A stretch of DNA of 64,000 nucleotides from positions 134,209,241-134,273,240 of the forward strand of contig OY282559.1 of assembly GCA_958295665.1 (NCBI GenBank). Reading direction: 5' to 3'. Positions within the stretch are counted from its first letter, which is position 1; each line of letters opens with the position of its first letter. Of this stretch, positions 24,386-35,158 are shown piece after piece. The notes under the pieces were generated by a model. That model did no database searches. It was not told the origin of the DNA and was given only the letters and a program-made list of their open reading frames with translations. Made by a program: the position numbers and the translations under genes. Source of the stretch: Tipula vernalis. Lineage: Eukaryota; Arthropoda; Insecta; Diptera; Tipulidae.

Positions 24386-25303
24386 CTAGCGCGATAAGCA
24401 TCGCATTTTATATGAAAAGGTTTGGTGAAATTTGGATAAAGCAGAACTAGTGCTGTTGCCAAAGCATTCTTCAATTTTTCTCGCTTGGTTGGAAACAACG
24501 AGACTGATCGCATAATTTGCAATAAAGCGACTATACCACCCCGTCACCCCCAAGAAACTACGAAATTTTTTAATCGTCCTTTGCACCAGAAACTCATTGA
24601 TGGCTCTCGCCTCACCTGGATCAAAGCGGAGGCTGCAGTTGCCTACAATATAACTTATCATACATTTTCTGAAGGAATTTATTTTTCCCCGACCGGCGAC
24701 AATTTTTGAAAGATTCGTATGTTCCGCGAAAGATCTACTAGTGACGAAGAGGTCGTCCAGATAGACAAATATCTGGTGTATTAGCGGACACATTGCCTAC
24801 GGGGCATTGCACAGCCTGAACGGCATCACGGTAAATTGATATAGGGGACAGCCAGGGATGGTAAACGTTGTTTTGCCTCGGGATTTCTTAACCAAAGGAA
24901 TCTGCCAGAAGGCAGTCATTGTCTGGTCCAGTCGGCTTAGAAGGCCGTTGATTATTGTCAGCCGATACTGCTCCTTGACCATCACGTCGTTCAGCTGTCG
25001 AGCCTCAAGATGTAAACGCCTTTTGTGGTTCGCTTTTGAGACCAATGTCACCGGAGTACTCCGGCACTTACTGATTCCCTAATCGTAATTGGTAATTTTG
25101 TTGCTTCACAGGAGTTGCATTCTTGACATTTGTATGGTGAGAAAGGAGAATAATTTTCCCAAGCCAAGACCTTTTAAAGATGGAAATTCCCGAATAACAG
25201 TTGATAATTCGAGTTCTACAGCTTCAGATAATATGTGTCGATTGGTATCCAGATTAATATCAGTTTGTTCAGAATGGAGGTTAAACTCGGATATTAATTT
25301 CAT
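24386..25303 (-). pseudogene. gypsy B reverse transcriptase
   Basis: Frame 25303-25106 carries LSTVIREFPSLKGLGLG, the segment before the RT. Frame 25051-24797 holds RLHLEARQLN, RLTIINGLLSRL, AFWQIPLVKKSRGKTTFTIP and YQFTVMPFRLCNAP. Frame 24793-24386 continues with VYLDDLFVTSRSFAEH (palm YLDD) and KKFRSFLGVTGWYSRFI. This is a nearly complete gypsy RT in three adjoining frames. The stop before 24793 and the frame change near 25060-25100 are lesions. Confidence 0.88.
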
Positions 25304-25437
25304 TTTGGACTGAATTCTAAATGTCCAGAAATATATCCCTAAGTACAGTTTCAGTTTTAAACCCGGAATAATAAAGTTCTCATAGAATGCTAAATCTTTT
25401 TGAAACTAATTTTTACCCAAAGATACTCAAAGACACG

Positions 25438-26191
25438 GTGGTTTGGCGACTATTGGAGGGGGGGGGCACCAAAGTTGAGTAGATTAATATACCAGCTCCG
25501 TAACCTTCCAGTAGGGTGCGCATCACGTCAGCTGTTCTGGTCTTTTCATTAGGCAGCTGCGTGATGGATACAATTGTGTAAAGTTCACAATTCGCAAGTG
25601 TACGTACTGCCTCCTCGTGGCAACCACTGGTAACTAAGGGCATTTGGCACATTTTTGGCCATTTGGCAAAGGCTAAAGTACGGCCCTAAAGGAGAAAACC
25701 TTGACAAAAAAAACCTAATCTAAGGTGGAACAGCATATGCCGATGGATGAATGGCTGATAGGTTAATCAGTCCAAAATATGCGGACTCTGGATACCAGGC
25801 ACCCTCCAGTTGTATTTAGCCTTCCTGTAGTAAAGCTGGGTGACCTACAGGCGATTTGCAATTCCCAGCAACTCGTAAGAGTAAAATCAAACGGAATACG
25901 GGGCAAGGAGTAGGAATATACGGGAGTGGGACAACCCTCTCGAGGTCCTTGGGCTCCAATGCTACCGTCTTTCTAGCGGAACTACATGCTGTAGTAAATA
26001 TCTAGGAGAGAGAGCAATAAGCCCAGATAGTATGTATCAATTACCGGGAGGCAGTATTGTCAGGTTCATTAAGAACCTGAATATTGACTGGACGGATAAT
26101 TAAGCAGGGTCCAGTACAATAGATCTTTTAGGTCGCAATGCGAAGTGGCTGATCCCCCGCATGGCCCTCCAATAATAATAAATAATAATAT
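25438..26191 (+). mobile_element. 5'-truncated I-type LINE (RNase H and 3' UTR) inserted in gypsy B
   Basis: The right part is closely similar to the 3' end of the LINE at 35159-37989. Shared words include GTAGGAATATACGGGAG, GCAGGGTCCA, GATCTTTTAGGTCGCA and a TAATAATAA tail, and the RNase H string GVGIYGSGT is readable. The 11-bp word TCAAAGACACG occurs at 25427-25437 and again at 26192-26202, immediately after the tail, so it looks like the target-site duplication. The left part, 25438-25690, was not matched to the other LINE and I assign it only because it lies inside the duplication. Confidence 0.75.
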
Positions 26192-26239
26192 TCAAAGACA
26201 CGCTCTTGATGACCATCAATTCTTCCATCATTTTATATT

Positions 26240-26894
26240 TTGAACTGTCAAGGCTTGACTTTTACTAGTAAATTCTGGAATGGATGCTCCACTGTCCATC
26301 ATTCCAATTATTACACATCATTACACAGTACATTATTGATCAATAATAGGCCGATTGTTAGTGTTTCGTCGGTAATAAAGGTATCCGCTATGGTTTTGGC
26401 CATTAGAAGAATAAAAATCATTTTTAGTACGTAAAGTAGGCACAAACAAATTTAGATGAAAATTGTCATTTGCAGAGTTTTTGAACTTATTTAAATTTGT
26501 TCTCAGATTTCCGTACAAGATCTTGATTTGAATTCGGCTGTTGGTGTTCTGGATGTTTAAGATCTCTGCCGAAGAAACCCACTCTCAGCACCCTGAAAAC
26601 TCGCTCCAGTTCCATTTTTTAGCTGGTGGGTATTGCATCACATCTCGGTACTCAGTATTTGTAATTCCACGTGTGTCATTTCTATGTTCGATGAACTTAT
26701 TGGTACAAATACAAATTTCGTCTCAAGGTCTTTTTGTCGCTGCTGAATGTGTGCGACTTATTTTAATTGTGGGATATCCGTCCTCGTCTTTTAACAATTT
26801 TTGTAAGGTTTTCAAATTCGAGACAGGGTGATTTTGCAGTTTTTGAATGAGAAATTCCACCTCAAACTCATCCGGAATTAAAAGTTCGACTTTC
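26240..26894 (-). pseudogene. possible gypsy B gag and protease remnant
   Basis: The minus strand from 26894 gives MKVELLIPDEFEVEFLIQKL and LKTLQKLLKDEDGYPTIKIS before a stop. It then gives several short segments (RTNLNKFKNSANDNFHLNLF) and, near 26300, MMDSGASIPEF, which could be a D-S-G retropepsin site. The position upstream of gypsy B pol and the same strand support gag/protease; the sequence match is weak. Confidence 0.35.
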
Positions 26895-27346
26895 ATCGTA
26901 ATAACAAAAAATCAAATATTGAATGGACTTAAGGGGAAAAACTAAAGCGATTCAGATCAGTAGGTAATATAATCAGATAAAATATAGTTCCAAAAATATT
27001 TGTAAAGGTATAGGATGTCTGAGGGTTTGGACCTTACAAAATGCATGACTCATACCAACATTTTGTTTAAGCAATTTCTTTATGAGATTGGCCACAAAAA
27101 AAAGGTTTACAGAAAATTGAAAAAAAAAGCAAACCACTTTTGCAAGAAAACGAAGATTTAAATGACAAAACAGATAAAAAAAAGATAAACATGGGAGAAA
27201 TTTGAAAAAGAACGTTTCGGCGGCCATTTTGAAAAAGAAGAAATTAAAAATGGTTCCGAAAGAAGAAGAAACCGAAACGAGAACTCCGAAAGAGGAAACG
27301 AGCACAATAGGAAAGAGCAAATAAAAAAGGTAACCAAAAAATTACT
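26895..27346. other. A-rich stretch without recognised gene
   Basis: Purine-rich on the plus strand (27170-27330). Apparent long frames on the minus strand are phenylalanine-rich shadows. If the exon at 27350-27475 is real, this is the start of its intron. Confidence 0.4.
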
Positions 27347-27349
27347 CAC

Positions 27350-27475
27350 CTCAGTCGGACAATAAGCCATCCCCGGTGCCGCCTTCTTATTCATCCATTT
27401 AACTTTATGACATTCAACTTCATCGTTTAGTTTTAATTTCATTTTCATGAAATTAAAATTAATTAATTTAAGCAT
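27350..27475 (-). CDS. candidate host first coding exon with consensus splice donor
   Basis: The minus strand encodes 42 residues starting MLKLINFNF or, more likely, MKMKLKLNDEVECHKVKW and continuing NKKAAPGMAYCPTE. The open frame runs straight into ACTGAG|GTGAGTAAT at 27350/27349, a strong eukaryotic donor. Its base composition is more GC-rich and its codons look more protein-like than the surrounding AT-rich DNA, and it matches no transposon family I recognise. The rest of the gene would lie to the left, with at least gypsy B in the intron, or outside the window. I do not recognise the protein. Confidence 0.4.
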
Positions 27476-28531
27476 TTGGACTATATACTATAAAATTTCG
27501 ATGATAAAAGTCAATTCAATAAATTCATTGAAAATCCTTTTTTTTCTGCTCCTTTGGAGTTAATCACATCCAATAATATCGTAACAGTGTAAACAAAACA
27601 GGATCTACCTGGTTTGCAAATTTTAAAAATTTTTTTTTTTTATTTGGCTGTTTTTAATTAACTAATTTAATTAGCCAATTATTTATAATTGTCCTAAAAT
27701 CCTTTTATTTATTTCTTTGAAACGATATGCAATTATATTACGTATTTTAAGGATTTATTTGCTAAATTTTTATATACAGACGTATACTATAATAATTTTG
27801 ATTGAATTAGGCGTACACGATAATTTTCGTTTATCAAAAAGCATGATTGGTCCTTTTTTTTACTAAGCCACTTGGTGGTCGAAAACTAATTTTAAAGTTT
27901 TCAAATTATCGTCTGCCCTCGTCTTGTCTAAAATTTCATTTCAATAAAAAAACTTCTTTGCGCGTCGTCCATCAATCAACCACTCCAATCAAATTGCAAT
28001 GCCACTCCACTGTTGTTGCGCAATGATGATAATGATTATATCTGGAAATAAATGGAGAATACAATTTTATAACAATTTTCTTGTTTTAACAAAAAGGAAA
28101 TGTAATTTTCGTAGCAAATAAAAAAAAACTATAAATAGATATAAACAAATAAAATAATCTGTTTAGAATTGTGCACGTCACTACTATCAGCGGAAAATTG
28201 TTAAATGCGCGCACGGTAACCAAATTTCTATCGTTTGTTGTGTTCTACCTATACCATGCCAGGTCATGAAAAATAATTCTTCTGCTTTTTTGGCATATAC
28301 ATACCTACCCACATACATCCATTGAAAATGTTGTTTATGCAAAGAGTAAGAAAATATCTATATTTATTTAATGCTAAAATTATATTACACACAGACGACG
28401 AAAATGGCAAAGGTTGAAAGAAAATTATATGGTAAAAATTGTTTTTGTAGGTTAAGTTTTTTGTTTATTGCCAAAAATTGAAGGAAATCGTTCAAGAGTA
28501 TAAAACTAGTATTCTAACTAAAAATGAATTC
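27476..28531. other. AT-rich stretch, possibly upstream of the 27350 exon
   Basis: I see no gene. If the exon is real, its promoter and 5' UTR would be here; no TATA/initiator pair was convincing. Confidence 0.35.
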
Positions 28532-28658
28532 CAAGTTAAGAGAAGAATGTCTGTTTTAAATATCAAAACGAATGACATTTATTACTAATATATTTGTGTC
28601 TATAAAAAGCCGAATAAAATCATTTGATATTTAAAACAGACATTCTTCTCTTAACTTG
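28532..28658. repeat. 35-bp-arm perfect inverted repeat
   Basis: 28532-28566 is the exact reverse complement of 28624-28658 (core AGAAGAATGTCTGTTTTAAA). The spacer holds CTATAAAAAGCC, a TATA-box-like word. The right arm and spacer belong to the tandem repeat that follows. Confidence 0.88.
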
Positions 28659-29508
28659 TAATTTAATTGTGTAAGTTTTTTTTTGATTTAGTGAATTTAA
28701 TTCGCTAGATCGTTACGTTTGTACTTGATACTCTCGGTGTTAAGTATGAATTGTATTTTTGTAGTTTGGTCGTAGCTACCGTAGATGAGTAGTCCAAACT
28801 TTTCAGTACAAAAGAAACTACCAACACATTGAACTCTAGGAAAGTTCTTATTTTTGTTTAGGGTTGTTACACTTTGTATAACTCTTGGGGGTAAAGTATG
28901 GGGGATTTGATATTTCTACTTTTTTGAGTAGATATATTACAAATGATTGGCCTCTTGATTTTGCTTATGATTAACCAATCGAAGATCTTGTGAATGCCAT
29001 TTATTACTAATATATTTGTGTCTATAAAAAGCCGAAAAAAATCATTTGATATTTAAAACAGACATTCTTCTCCTTACTTGAAATTTAATTGTGTGGGCAT
29101 TATACACACACAAATGAGAGTTTCCTTGAGTTGGTTTTTTTATTTAGTGAATTTAATTCGCTAGATCGTTACGTTCGTACTTGATACTCTCGGTGTTAAG
29201 TATGAATTGTATTTTTGTAGTTTGGTCGTAGCTACCGTAGATGAGTAGTCCAAACTTTTTAGTACGAAAGCAAACTACCAACACATTGAACTCTAGGAAA
29301 GTTCTTATTTTTGTTTAGGGTTGTTACACTTTGTATAACTCTTGGGGGTAAAGTATGGGGGATTTGATATTTCTACTTTTTTGAGTAGATATATTACAAA
29401 TGATTGGCCTCTTGATTTTGCTTATGATTAACCAATCGAAGATCTTGTGAATGCCATTTATTACTAATATATTTGTGTCTATAAAAAGTCGAAAAAAATC
29501 ATTTGATA
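28573..29508. repeat. tandem repeat, two copies plus a partial third (about 423 and 457 bp)
   Basis: ATTTATTACTAATATATTTG recurs at about 28576, 28999 and 29457. The units between are nearly identical; for example GATACTCTCGGTGTTAAGTA and AACTCTTGGGGGTAAAGTAT each occur twice. The second unit is longer by a GTGGGCATTATACACACACA-type insertion near 29093-29125. There is no open frame. It may be a local duplication of an LTR-like or satellite unit. Confidence 0.9.
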
Positions 29509-30169
29509 AAAATGAATTAAAATTGTCTTAACAAAAGTAGTTTGAATTAAAAAGAACAATAAAACTCTGCATAATTGTTTTTTTTTTAGTTTGAGATAGT
29601 TTTCAAGGTCATTTGCAGGCCAACTTTGATTTGTAAGGATTCCGGTAGCAACTTAGTTCGCACTTCAAGCATAGGGCAACCCAATTTTTTTTACTTGATG
29701 ATGAGAAAATACAGCTATTGCGGGTAGATACAAGTCGTCGTCTTTTCGATGCGGCCAAATAAACCGGTGTTGTCCCGCAAATGTTGGGTTTTTCCAATGG
29801 ATCGACTGGTAAAATTTGAACTTACGAATTTCATTTGTCGTTAAATAGAAATTTTCTGTCGATAACATTTTAGTTCAAGAATCGATTCTTTACTAATACA
29901 TAATACCAAATGAAACACGAAATCACAACACAGTCGTTTCGATTGTTAATCGGCTCGTCAATCATCATATGAGCCAATATTTTAATTTTTTGAAACTGCT
30001 TGTTGATGCAAATTGTTGCATCGCATACGGATTTACAAAATATGCCTAATTCAGGAACAGAACCTGTTTGCAATACAGCTGACCTTGCGGCTGTCCCCAT
30101 CAATCTCGAATCATCTAACTTTTACCCTAACCCCAGCTCCAAGAAGTTTCTTACACTTCCAGTATTGTT
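29509..30169. other. unassigned stretch
   Basis: Short overlapping frames at 29609-29868 (minus) contain a GTTPVYLAASK string that is faintly ankyrin-like. This is not enough to call a gene. Confidence 0.3.
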
Positions 30170-30260
30170 GAGTAAGAAAAGTCATCTCCTTCTTGTGATT
30201 GAATGTGATGCAAATGCTCATCAGTTTTGCATGTCAACTATTGTTAATTCTGTAAGAATT
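30170..30260 (+). pseudogene. non-LTR retrotransposon endonuclease relic
   Basis: A plus-strand frame contains SHLLLVIECDANAHQFC, which resembles the G-C-D-A-N-A-H-H motif of the apurinic-type endonuclease of I/Jockey-group LINEs (D and N are catalytic). Only this motif is recognisable. Confidence 0.45.
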
Positions 30261-32011
30261 AATAGAATTTTTGCCAAACACTTTCTTTTTCATTTTGATG
30301 TCTTTTCTCGAATATCGCTCGAAGCTGTGCGGATGAACTGGTTTTAACCACATTAAGCACATAACGCAACAAGCTCTGTCTGTATATCGTAGAGTCTGTC
30401 TAACATTGATTTGGTTACCTTTATACCGGGCACATTAAACGTCATAAAATCAAAATACGTCAAACACCTGGAAACACCACCTTGAATTTCAAAAAATCAT
30501 TGCCATGTTTCGCAGTTTCGGTGGGCGTAACATTTTGTTTGAAACATTTTTTGCAGCACTTTGGATTTATAAAAGAAAAAGTAACAAGGATAAGGGGTAC
30601 AACTGCTAGTGCCATGAAATGTTTGCACTGAATTTGATGAACACGTAGAAGTCACACTAGCAAGAGATAATAGTTTGGAGCTAAACATTGCTCCTTATTA
30701 ATGAAATTAGACTAAAATTTGGAACATTATAAAATATATTTCTGTAAAAATCACCGCCATCCTTCGACATTTCTTGCTAAGTTGTGCTCAAAATAATCTA
30801 AAAGTTTGTTTATCAGCTTATTTTACTTTGATTTTTCACCTCCCTTTGCATTTCAAATCAACTCTCGTTCCCATCGCCAAGAGACATGTAGAAAACAGCA
30901 TCAATTAACTTTAATTAATTGATACCAATAATAAAGTGTGTGTGTGTGTGTATGTACCTATTATAGATTTGTGAGAAAGACTAACATAATAAAAAAAAAT
31001 TAAATTGATTTTTCTTTACACAAATGCGAAAGTAAAAATATATACGAGCAAAGTCCTAATTACCACGATATGGGAAAACTATAATTTACAGATTTTAATT
31101 AAATTTAATTGATCAATTTTACATTAAAATTTAATAAACTATTATTTGTTGTTGTACTTATATTTATATCCAACGCCCTTGTTATATAAAATTCTAGGAT
31201 CTCTGTATAATAAACCTTGGCGTATTAGTTACAGACAGGTGTGGGTATTATTAGACTTCAAAAGTTTTGAATCAATTTAATTCAAAAAGTTTTAGTTAGT
31301 TTTCTCTGTAGAAAAGTTTTTTCATTGGAAAAATATATAAAAAAAAATGTCTAAAAGGGGGTTTGTTGAATGTATGTGAGTGATGTGTTATTTATAAATA
31401 AGGTCACGAATTTTTACATTGAAGTTTTTTGTGTAAGTAGTTGATTAAATATTAAATGTTATCTATTTCGTAACAACCTTTCATTATCTATTGACAGATA
31501 CTGTTATATCCTAATCATATTTTAATGTATTCAAGGAAGGTATTTTGTCTTTGAAATCTTAAGAAATTTCAAAGCAGAAATAATTAATAGCATAGTAGAG
31601 TTTTGTTTTTGTGTTGCTTGTCATAAACGTAACCAAAATGTTAAATGACAAAACAATGAATTTAACAGTATTTTAAATAATAGTGATTGGCATGAAAACC
31701 TTACCCAATAATTATATCAGTCTACTAGTTACTCAACTAATTATAGTATGGTTTCAAAGTTTGATACGAATGGGGTACACCAGGAAGGCGATTGTTAGAT
31801 ATTACGGAAATCTAAATATCTCGCAAATTATGCCTTGTAGAACAAAATTCCAGAGAAGAAATTGGTTTGGGTTCAAAGAGGAATCAAGGTCAAATATTTT
31901 TTTTAATGGAATCTTAATTGAGGCACAGAAGCAAACATCTTTTATCTAAAACATTTTTCTACCCGCCATCTAGTTCTGTGATAAAATAACATTTGATTCT
32001 CTAATATATAC
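30261..32011. other. AT-rich stretch without recognised genes
   Basis: Contains a short (GT)n tract at about 30937-30953. An 88-residue frame at 31683-31949 (plus) has no recognised motif. Confidence 0.4.
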
Positions 32012-32574
32012 AGTTACGTTTTTGCCTTGTTAGTCAAAGTTCAAATCACTAGATTGTAAATAGAACGATCACTAAAATTCACTTAACACTTTCAGACTTT
32101 GTAACTCGCACTACTTAGTCTTCATAGTGTCACATTCCAAAAACTAATAATTCCAGTTGGCGATCCAACTTTTCCAATAAAAATATTCGAGTAAAATTAA
32201 TGTGGGCGAAAACTCGGGTAAATGACTAATTTACCTTTTTTAACAGTGTAAAATACTTAATTCCTATATAATTTCCACAAATAATTTTGTACAGCTTTGG
32301 ATATTAATCACAAGCATTTGACAATATACCAAAAAATTGAAGCCTTTAACCCATTCTAGGTACCTAAATACTATAAAATTTTACTCTTCAAACTGGAGAA
32401 TTCACACTAGCTCAAAGGTAACAATGCTATATGTTTTGGTTCTAAAGGTAAATTTTACTGTTCCAAATGATTTCCTCGAGTTTCGCCTACAGTCAATATT
32501 GAACAATTTAGCATGGACAATATTTTAGTACAAATTAGTAATTACAATACCGTAACCTAGATGTCACCTTAACA
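32012..32574 (-). repeat. diverged solo-LTR-like copy (same family as 60857-61306)
   Basis: On the minus strand it begins TGTTAAGGTGACATCTAGG at 32574, and near 32012-32060 it holds a counterpart of CAAGGCAAAAACGTA and of the CAATCCAGTGATACGAACC region of the 60857-61306 LTR. The length of about 563 bp compares with 450 bp for that copy, so it has indels. No internal retrotransposon sequence flanks it. Confidence 0.65.
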
Positions 32575-33039
32575 CTAGTACAAATTACCCTATTACAGTA
32601 ACTTATGCTATTCTAAGCTAGATGTCATCATAATACAAAGTGTCTACAATTTATGATTGGAGGGTCTTGACTTGTATGTAGCCAGCTCATTTTTTCTATT
32701 TTTCGCAGTACCGCTGATAACACATTTACTATGGTTACGGCGCAATTTGTGCATAGTCGGTACAAGTTTTCTATTTCTCGCGAGAGGCGCTTTACCTACT
32801 TGTATAATCGTCAATTGCAACAAACAACAGACTATTATTTTAAAAAATCGAGCGAATGAGCGCGAAAATATTCACAAGAATTAAGAGCATCCTGTAAAAA
32901 TTGTTTCACCGAGTGGTCAATGGAACGACGGGATGGACATCTTTTCTTAGGATTTCATGCAGCATAGAGATTAATAAACAACAACATTGATCATTTTCAA
33001 GTGTCAATAATTTCACCCGTATCACGTATCACTAAACCT
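32575..33039. other. unassigned; second small LTR-start fragment and short open frame
   Basis: A CTAGATGTCATC word at about 32618 echoes the LTR family start. A 75-residue frame at 32657-32884 (plus) has no recognised motif. Confidence 0.3.
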
Positions 33040-33150
33040 TTCTTCATGTATTATTTTCCGATGAGTCGACTTTTACAAATCTTGATGGGAAATTGTTCGA
33101 TATTACATGCATTCAATTATTCTATAATCGAACCCAAACAACTTATTCTT
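33040..33150 (+). pseudogene. Tc1/mariner-type transposase relic (first catalytic D)
   Basis: The plus strand reads LHVLFSDESTFTNLDGKLF, matching the F-S-D-E-S-x-F block around the first catalytic aspartate of DDE_3-type transposases. Nothing else of the gene is clear. Confidence 0.5.
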
Positions 33151-33785
33151 AAAACCTTTTGTTGAAAAAGGCGTAAGATATTTAGATGGGTTAACTTAAA
33201 CGGTTCACCCTGTATTTTTCAGCGTAGAGCAGAACATCGCAAACTAATTTTTACAATAAAGCTCCATTTTAACAGTAAAACTGTTTTGGCACTTTATTTA
33301 TTTTATACCTATTGAAATTAAAAACAAACATTCATTGAAGCACAAACAATGAACAATTTGTCACCACAAAAACGTGAACGCCGCCTTTACAAATAAAATA
33401 TATTTGATCGTGCTTCTGTTTAACCAAGGTAGCTTTGCTGGTAAGCGTTTAGAAATTTTGATGTCCTTCTGTAGTGACTACCACAGTGTACATGGTCCTA
33501 AGTAAGTTCCCCCATTTGCTAAATCATGGTATTTGTATTATCAATCCTTAATGAGCTCTATAGCACACCTTCGGACTAGATCAACAGACCTAGATGACAC
33601 TACCGGGAATTAGTCCTTAGTAAATTAGCCTAATCATGATGTCTCTGCTGTTAACCGCCGTTGAAAAGTTCCGTTGTTCACCTGCTGATTTCTTGAAAAT
33701 ACCTAAGTGGGCACAGCTTAAATAGTCCTTAGGTAGATTCATAGTAAAATTTCACTTCACAAACATTTCACGTCACAACTTTATC
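33151..33785. other. unassigned stretch left of the Harbinger element
   Basis: I see no gene. Confidence 0.35.
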
Positions 33786-33788
33786 TAA

Positions 33789-34620
33789 CGACGTGTCCGA
33801 TTTCTGTGCGAATTAATTTTTTTGTGATAAATTTGAGATTAGTGAAATAATTTTCTCTTCCATATTTGAAATAAGTTCGTTTGCTGTCCGAATACTGAAA
33901 TAATTTTGACATAATAAAATTGACATTTGGAAATACAACAAACGACAAATTGTACGTAGAGAGATATAGGCAGAATTTTAACTAAATATGGTATTATTTC
34001 TATTAATTTCGGGTTACATGTGAGAACACGGAACTTTGTGCGACCTTTAATAATGGATCTCCTAAACTCCCAGTTATGATACATTTAAACTTACAGGTAT
34101 GTTTGTTAGGTATTGCTCTCTAGTATTTATAAATATTAACAAAATTCATTCTTTGCAGCGACCAATAATGTACACAATTCCCTCAACAAACAGTATTGTT
34201 GATTCAATACTTAATTATAATGATCCTGTGACGAGAATGGATTTAAGGACATCGTCTAACACTTTCATCACTATTAGTAAATTCTTGCCCAATAAAAACC
34301 ATGGTTGGGGACCGGAAATGGAACTAATGATATTTTTGTTGTGGCTGGCAAGTGGGACTTGTTATAGAATTGGAGCAGCAATGAACCTGTCAAGATCCAC
34401 AGTTTGTGATATTGTTCACAAAATGCTGGACACTATAAAATGCTGGAACTTATATAAAACTTATATAAAACTTATTTTGTTTACTTCACCGGCACAGAAA
34501 CAAGAATTATTACGGACATGCCAAAATTATAACATACCGATGCTGTGATAATTTGGTTGCGTACAGTTTAACATTAATTTATCACAAAAAAATTATTTCG
34601 CACAGAAATCGGACACGTCC
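33789..34620 (+). mobile_element. PIF/Harbinger-like element with TIRs and TAA duplication
   Basis: About 46-bp terminal inverted repeats lie at 33789-33834 and 34575-34620 (ACGTGTCCGATTTCTGTGCG in both, few mismatches). They are flanked by TAA at 33786-33788 and 34621-34623, which fits the 3-bp TWA duplications of PIF/Harbinger. Inside is one open frame resembling the N-terminal part of a Harbinger transposase. At 832 bp it is far shorter than autonomous members and lacks the DDE catalytic domain, so it is a deletion derivative. Confidence 0.88.
34099..34548 (+). CDS. Harbinger-type transposase N-terminal domain (truncated)
   Basis: The 149-residue frame contains HGWGPEMELMIFLLWLASG at about residues 72-90 and YRIGAAMNLSRSTVCDIVHK at about 94-113. 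These are the helix-turn-helix region conserved in PIF/Harbinger transposases (W-L-A-S-G then R-S-T-V-x-x-I-V-H). The frame then ends LRTCQNYNIPML with a stop; the D-D-E domain that should follow is missing. The methionine within the TIR-internal region (possibly the second, before YTIPSTNS) is the likely start. It retains an undamaged DNA-binding part and could in principle act as a binding-only protein; that is inference. Confidence 0.75.
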   Translation: MFVRYCSLVFININKIHSLQRPIMYTIPSTNSIVDSILNYNDPVTRMDLRTSSNTFITISKFLPNKNHGWGPEMELMIFLLWLASGTCYRIGAAMNLSRSTVCDIVHKMLDTIKCWNLYKTYIKLILFTSPAQKQELLRTCQNYNIPML

Positions 34621-34623
34621 TAA

Positions 34624-34989
34624 AACCAAATTCTTTCATTTTCCCTTAATTTTCAATTTGCTCTTCCTAAACGTTTTATTTTAGATTAGCAAAGAATAAA
34701 TTTAGGATTGGCTATTTGGCTAACTCCCCATGTGTTAATAGATCGAGCTGTCACTGTCCCAATTAATGATTTATGTTATTAGACAGTATAATTGATAATA
34801 AGCAATATCCTTCTAAGCCGTCCATCACTTCAGGTCAGATTGGTCGCAGGAATGAGTTTTCACAAACCACCTTTTTTACCTTCGGTCCACAAGGCAAAAA
34901 GTTATTGAAATCATCCTGCTATGGTCTTAAGGCGGAAAATTGAAAAGATTTTACAACCTGTACGTCAAGGAATTTGATTTCTTCAGAGT
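34624..34989. other. unassigned stretch
   Basis: I see no gene. Confidence 0.35.
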
Positions 34990-35158
34990 GACTAAATTTT
35001 TATATATGTATGCTGGTTTGAGTTGAGCATTGAGTTTGATGTTGAGTTGAGATGAGTTGTGGATTAAGTTAGACGTTAAATTAAATTAGGTTAAGTTGAA
35101 TTTAGTATTGAGGTGGGGTTGAGCGAGGGTTTCAGTTGTGGATTTATTTGGCGTTGAC
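34990..35158. repeat. degenerate GAGTTGAG repeat, left flank of LINE
   Basis: TTTGAGTTGAGCATTGAGTT, GTTGAGTTGAG and similar units. It is the reverse complement of the repeat type at 15120-16500 and resumes at 37990 after the LINE. Confidence 0.85.

Larger units (their letters stand above)
22990..26894 (-). mobile_element. Ty3/gypsy-like retrotransposon (copy B), fragmented and interrupted by a LINE
   Basis: On the minus strand the order from right to left is a gag-like piece (26894-26240), the LINE insertion (25438-26191), the upstream pol linker and RT (25303-24386), and RNase H (about 23505-23290) with a possible integrase N-terminal remnant at 22990-23230. Many stops and frameshifts show an old copy. 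About 850 bp between the end of RT and the RNase H (23505-24325) does not read as gypsy and may be a further insertion. LTRs were not found. Confidence 0.7.

Noticed and set aside
26973..27320. 115-residue phenylalanine-rich minus frame resembling a membrane protein
   Set aside because: It is the complement of an A/G-rich tract, with no start context or conserved motif.
29609..29868. Possible ankyrin repeat (GTTPVYLAASK)
   Set aside because: Only one partial repeat, in two short overlapping frames and without neighbours; chance similarity is likely.
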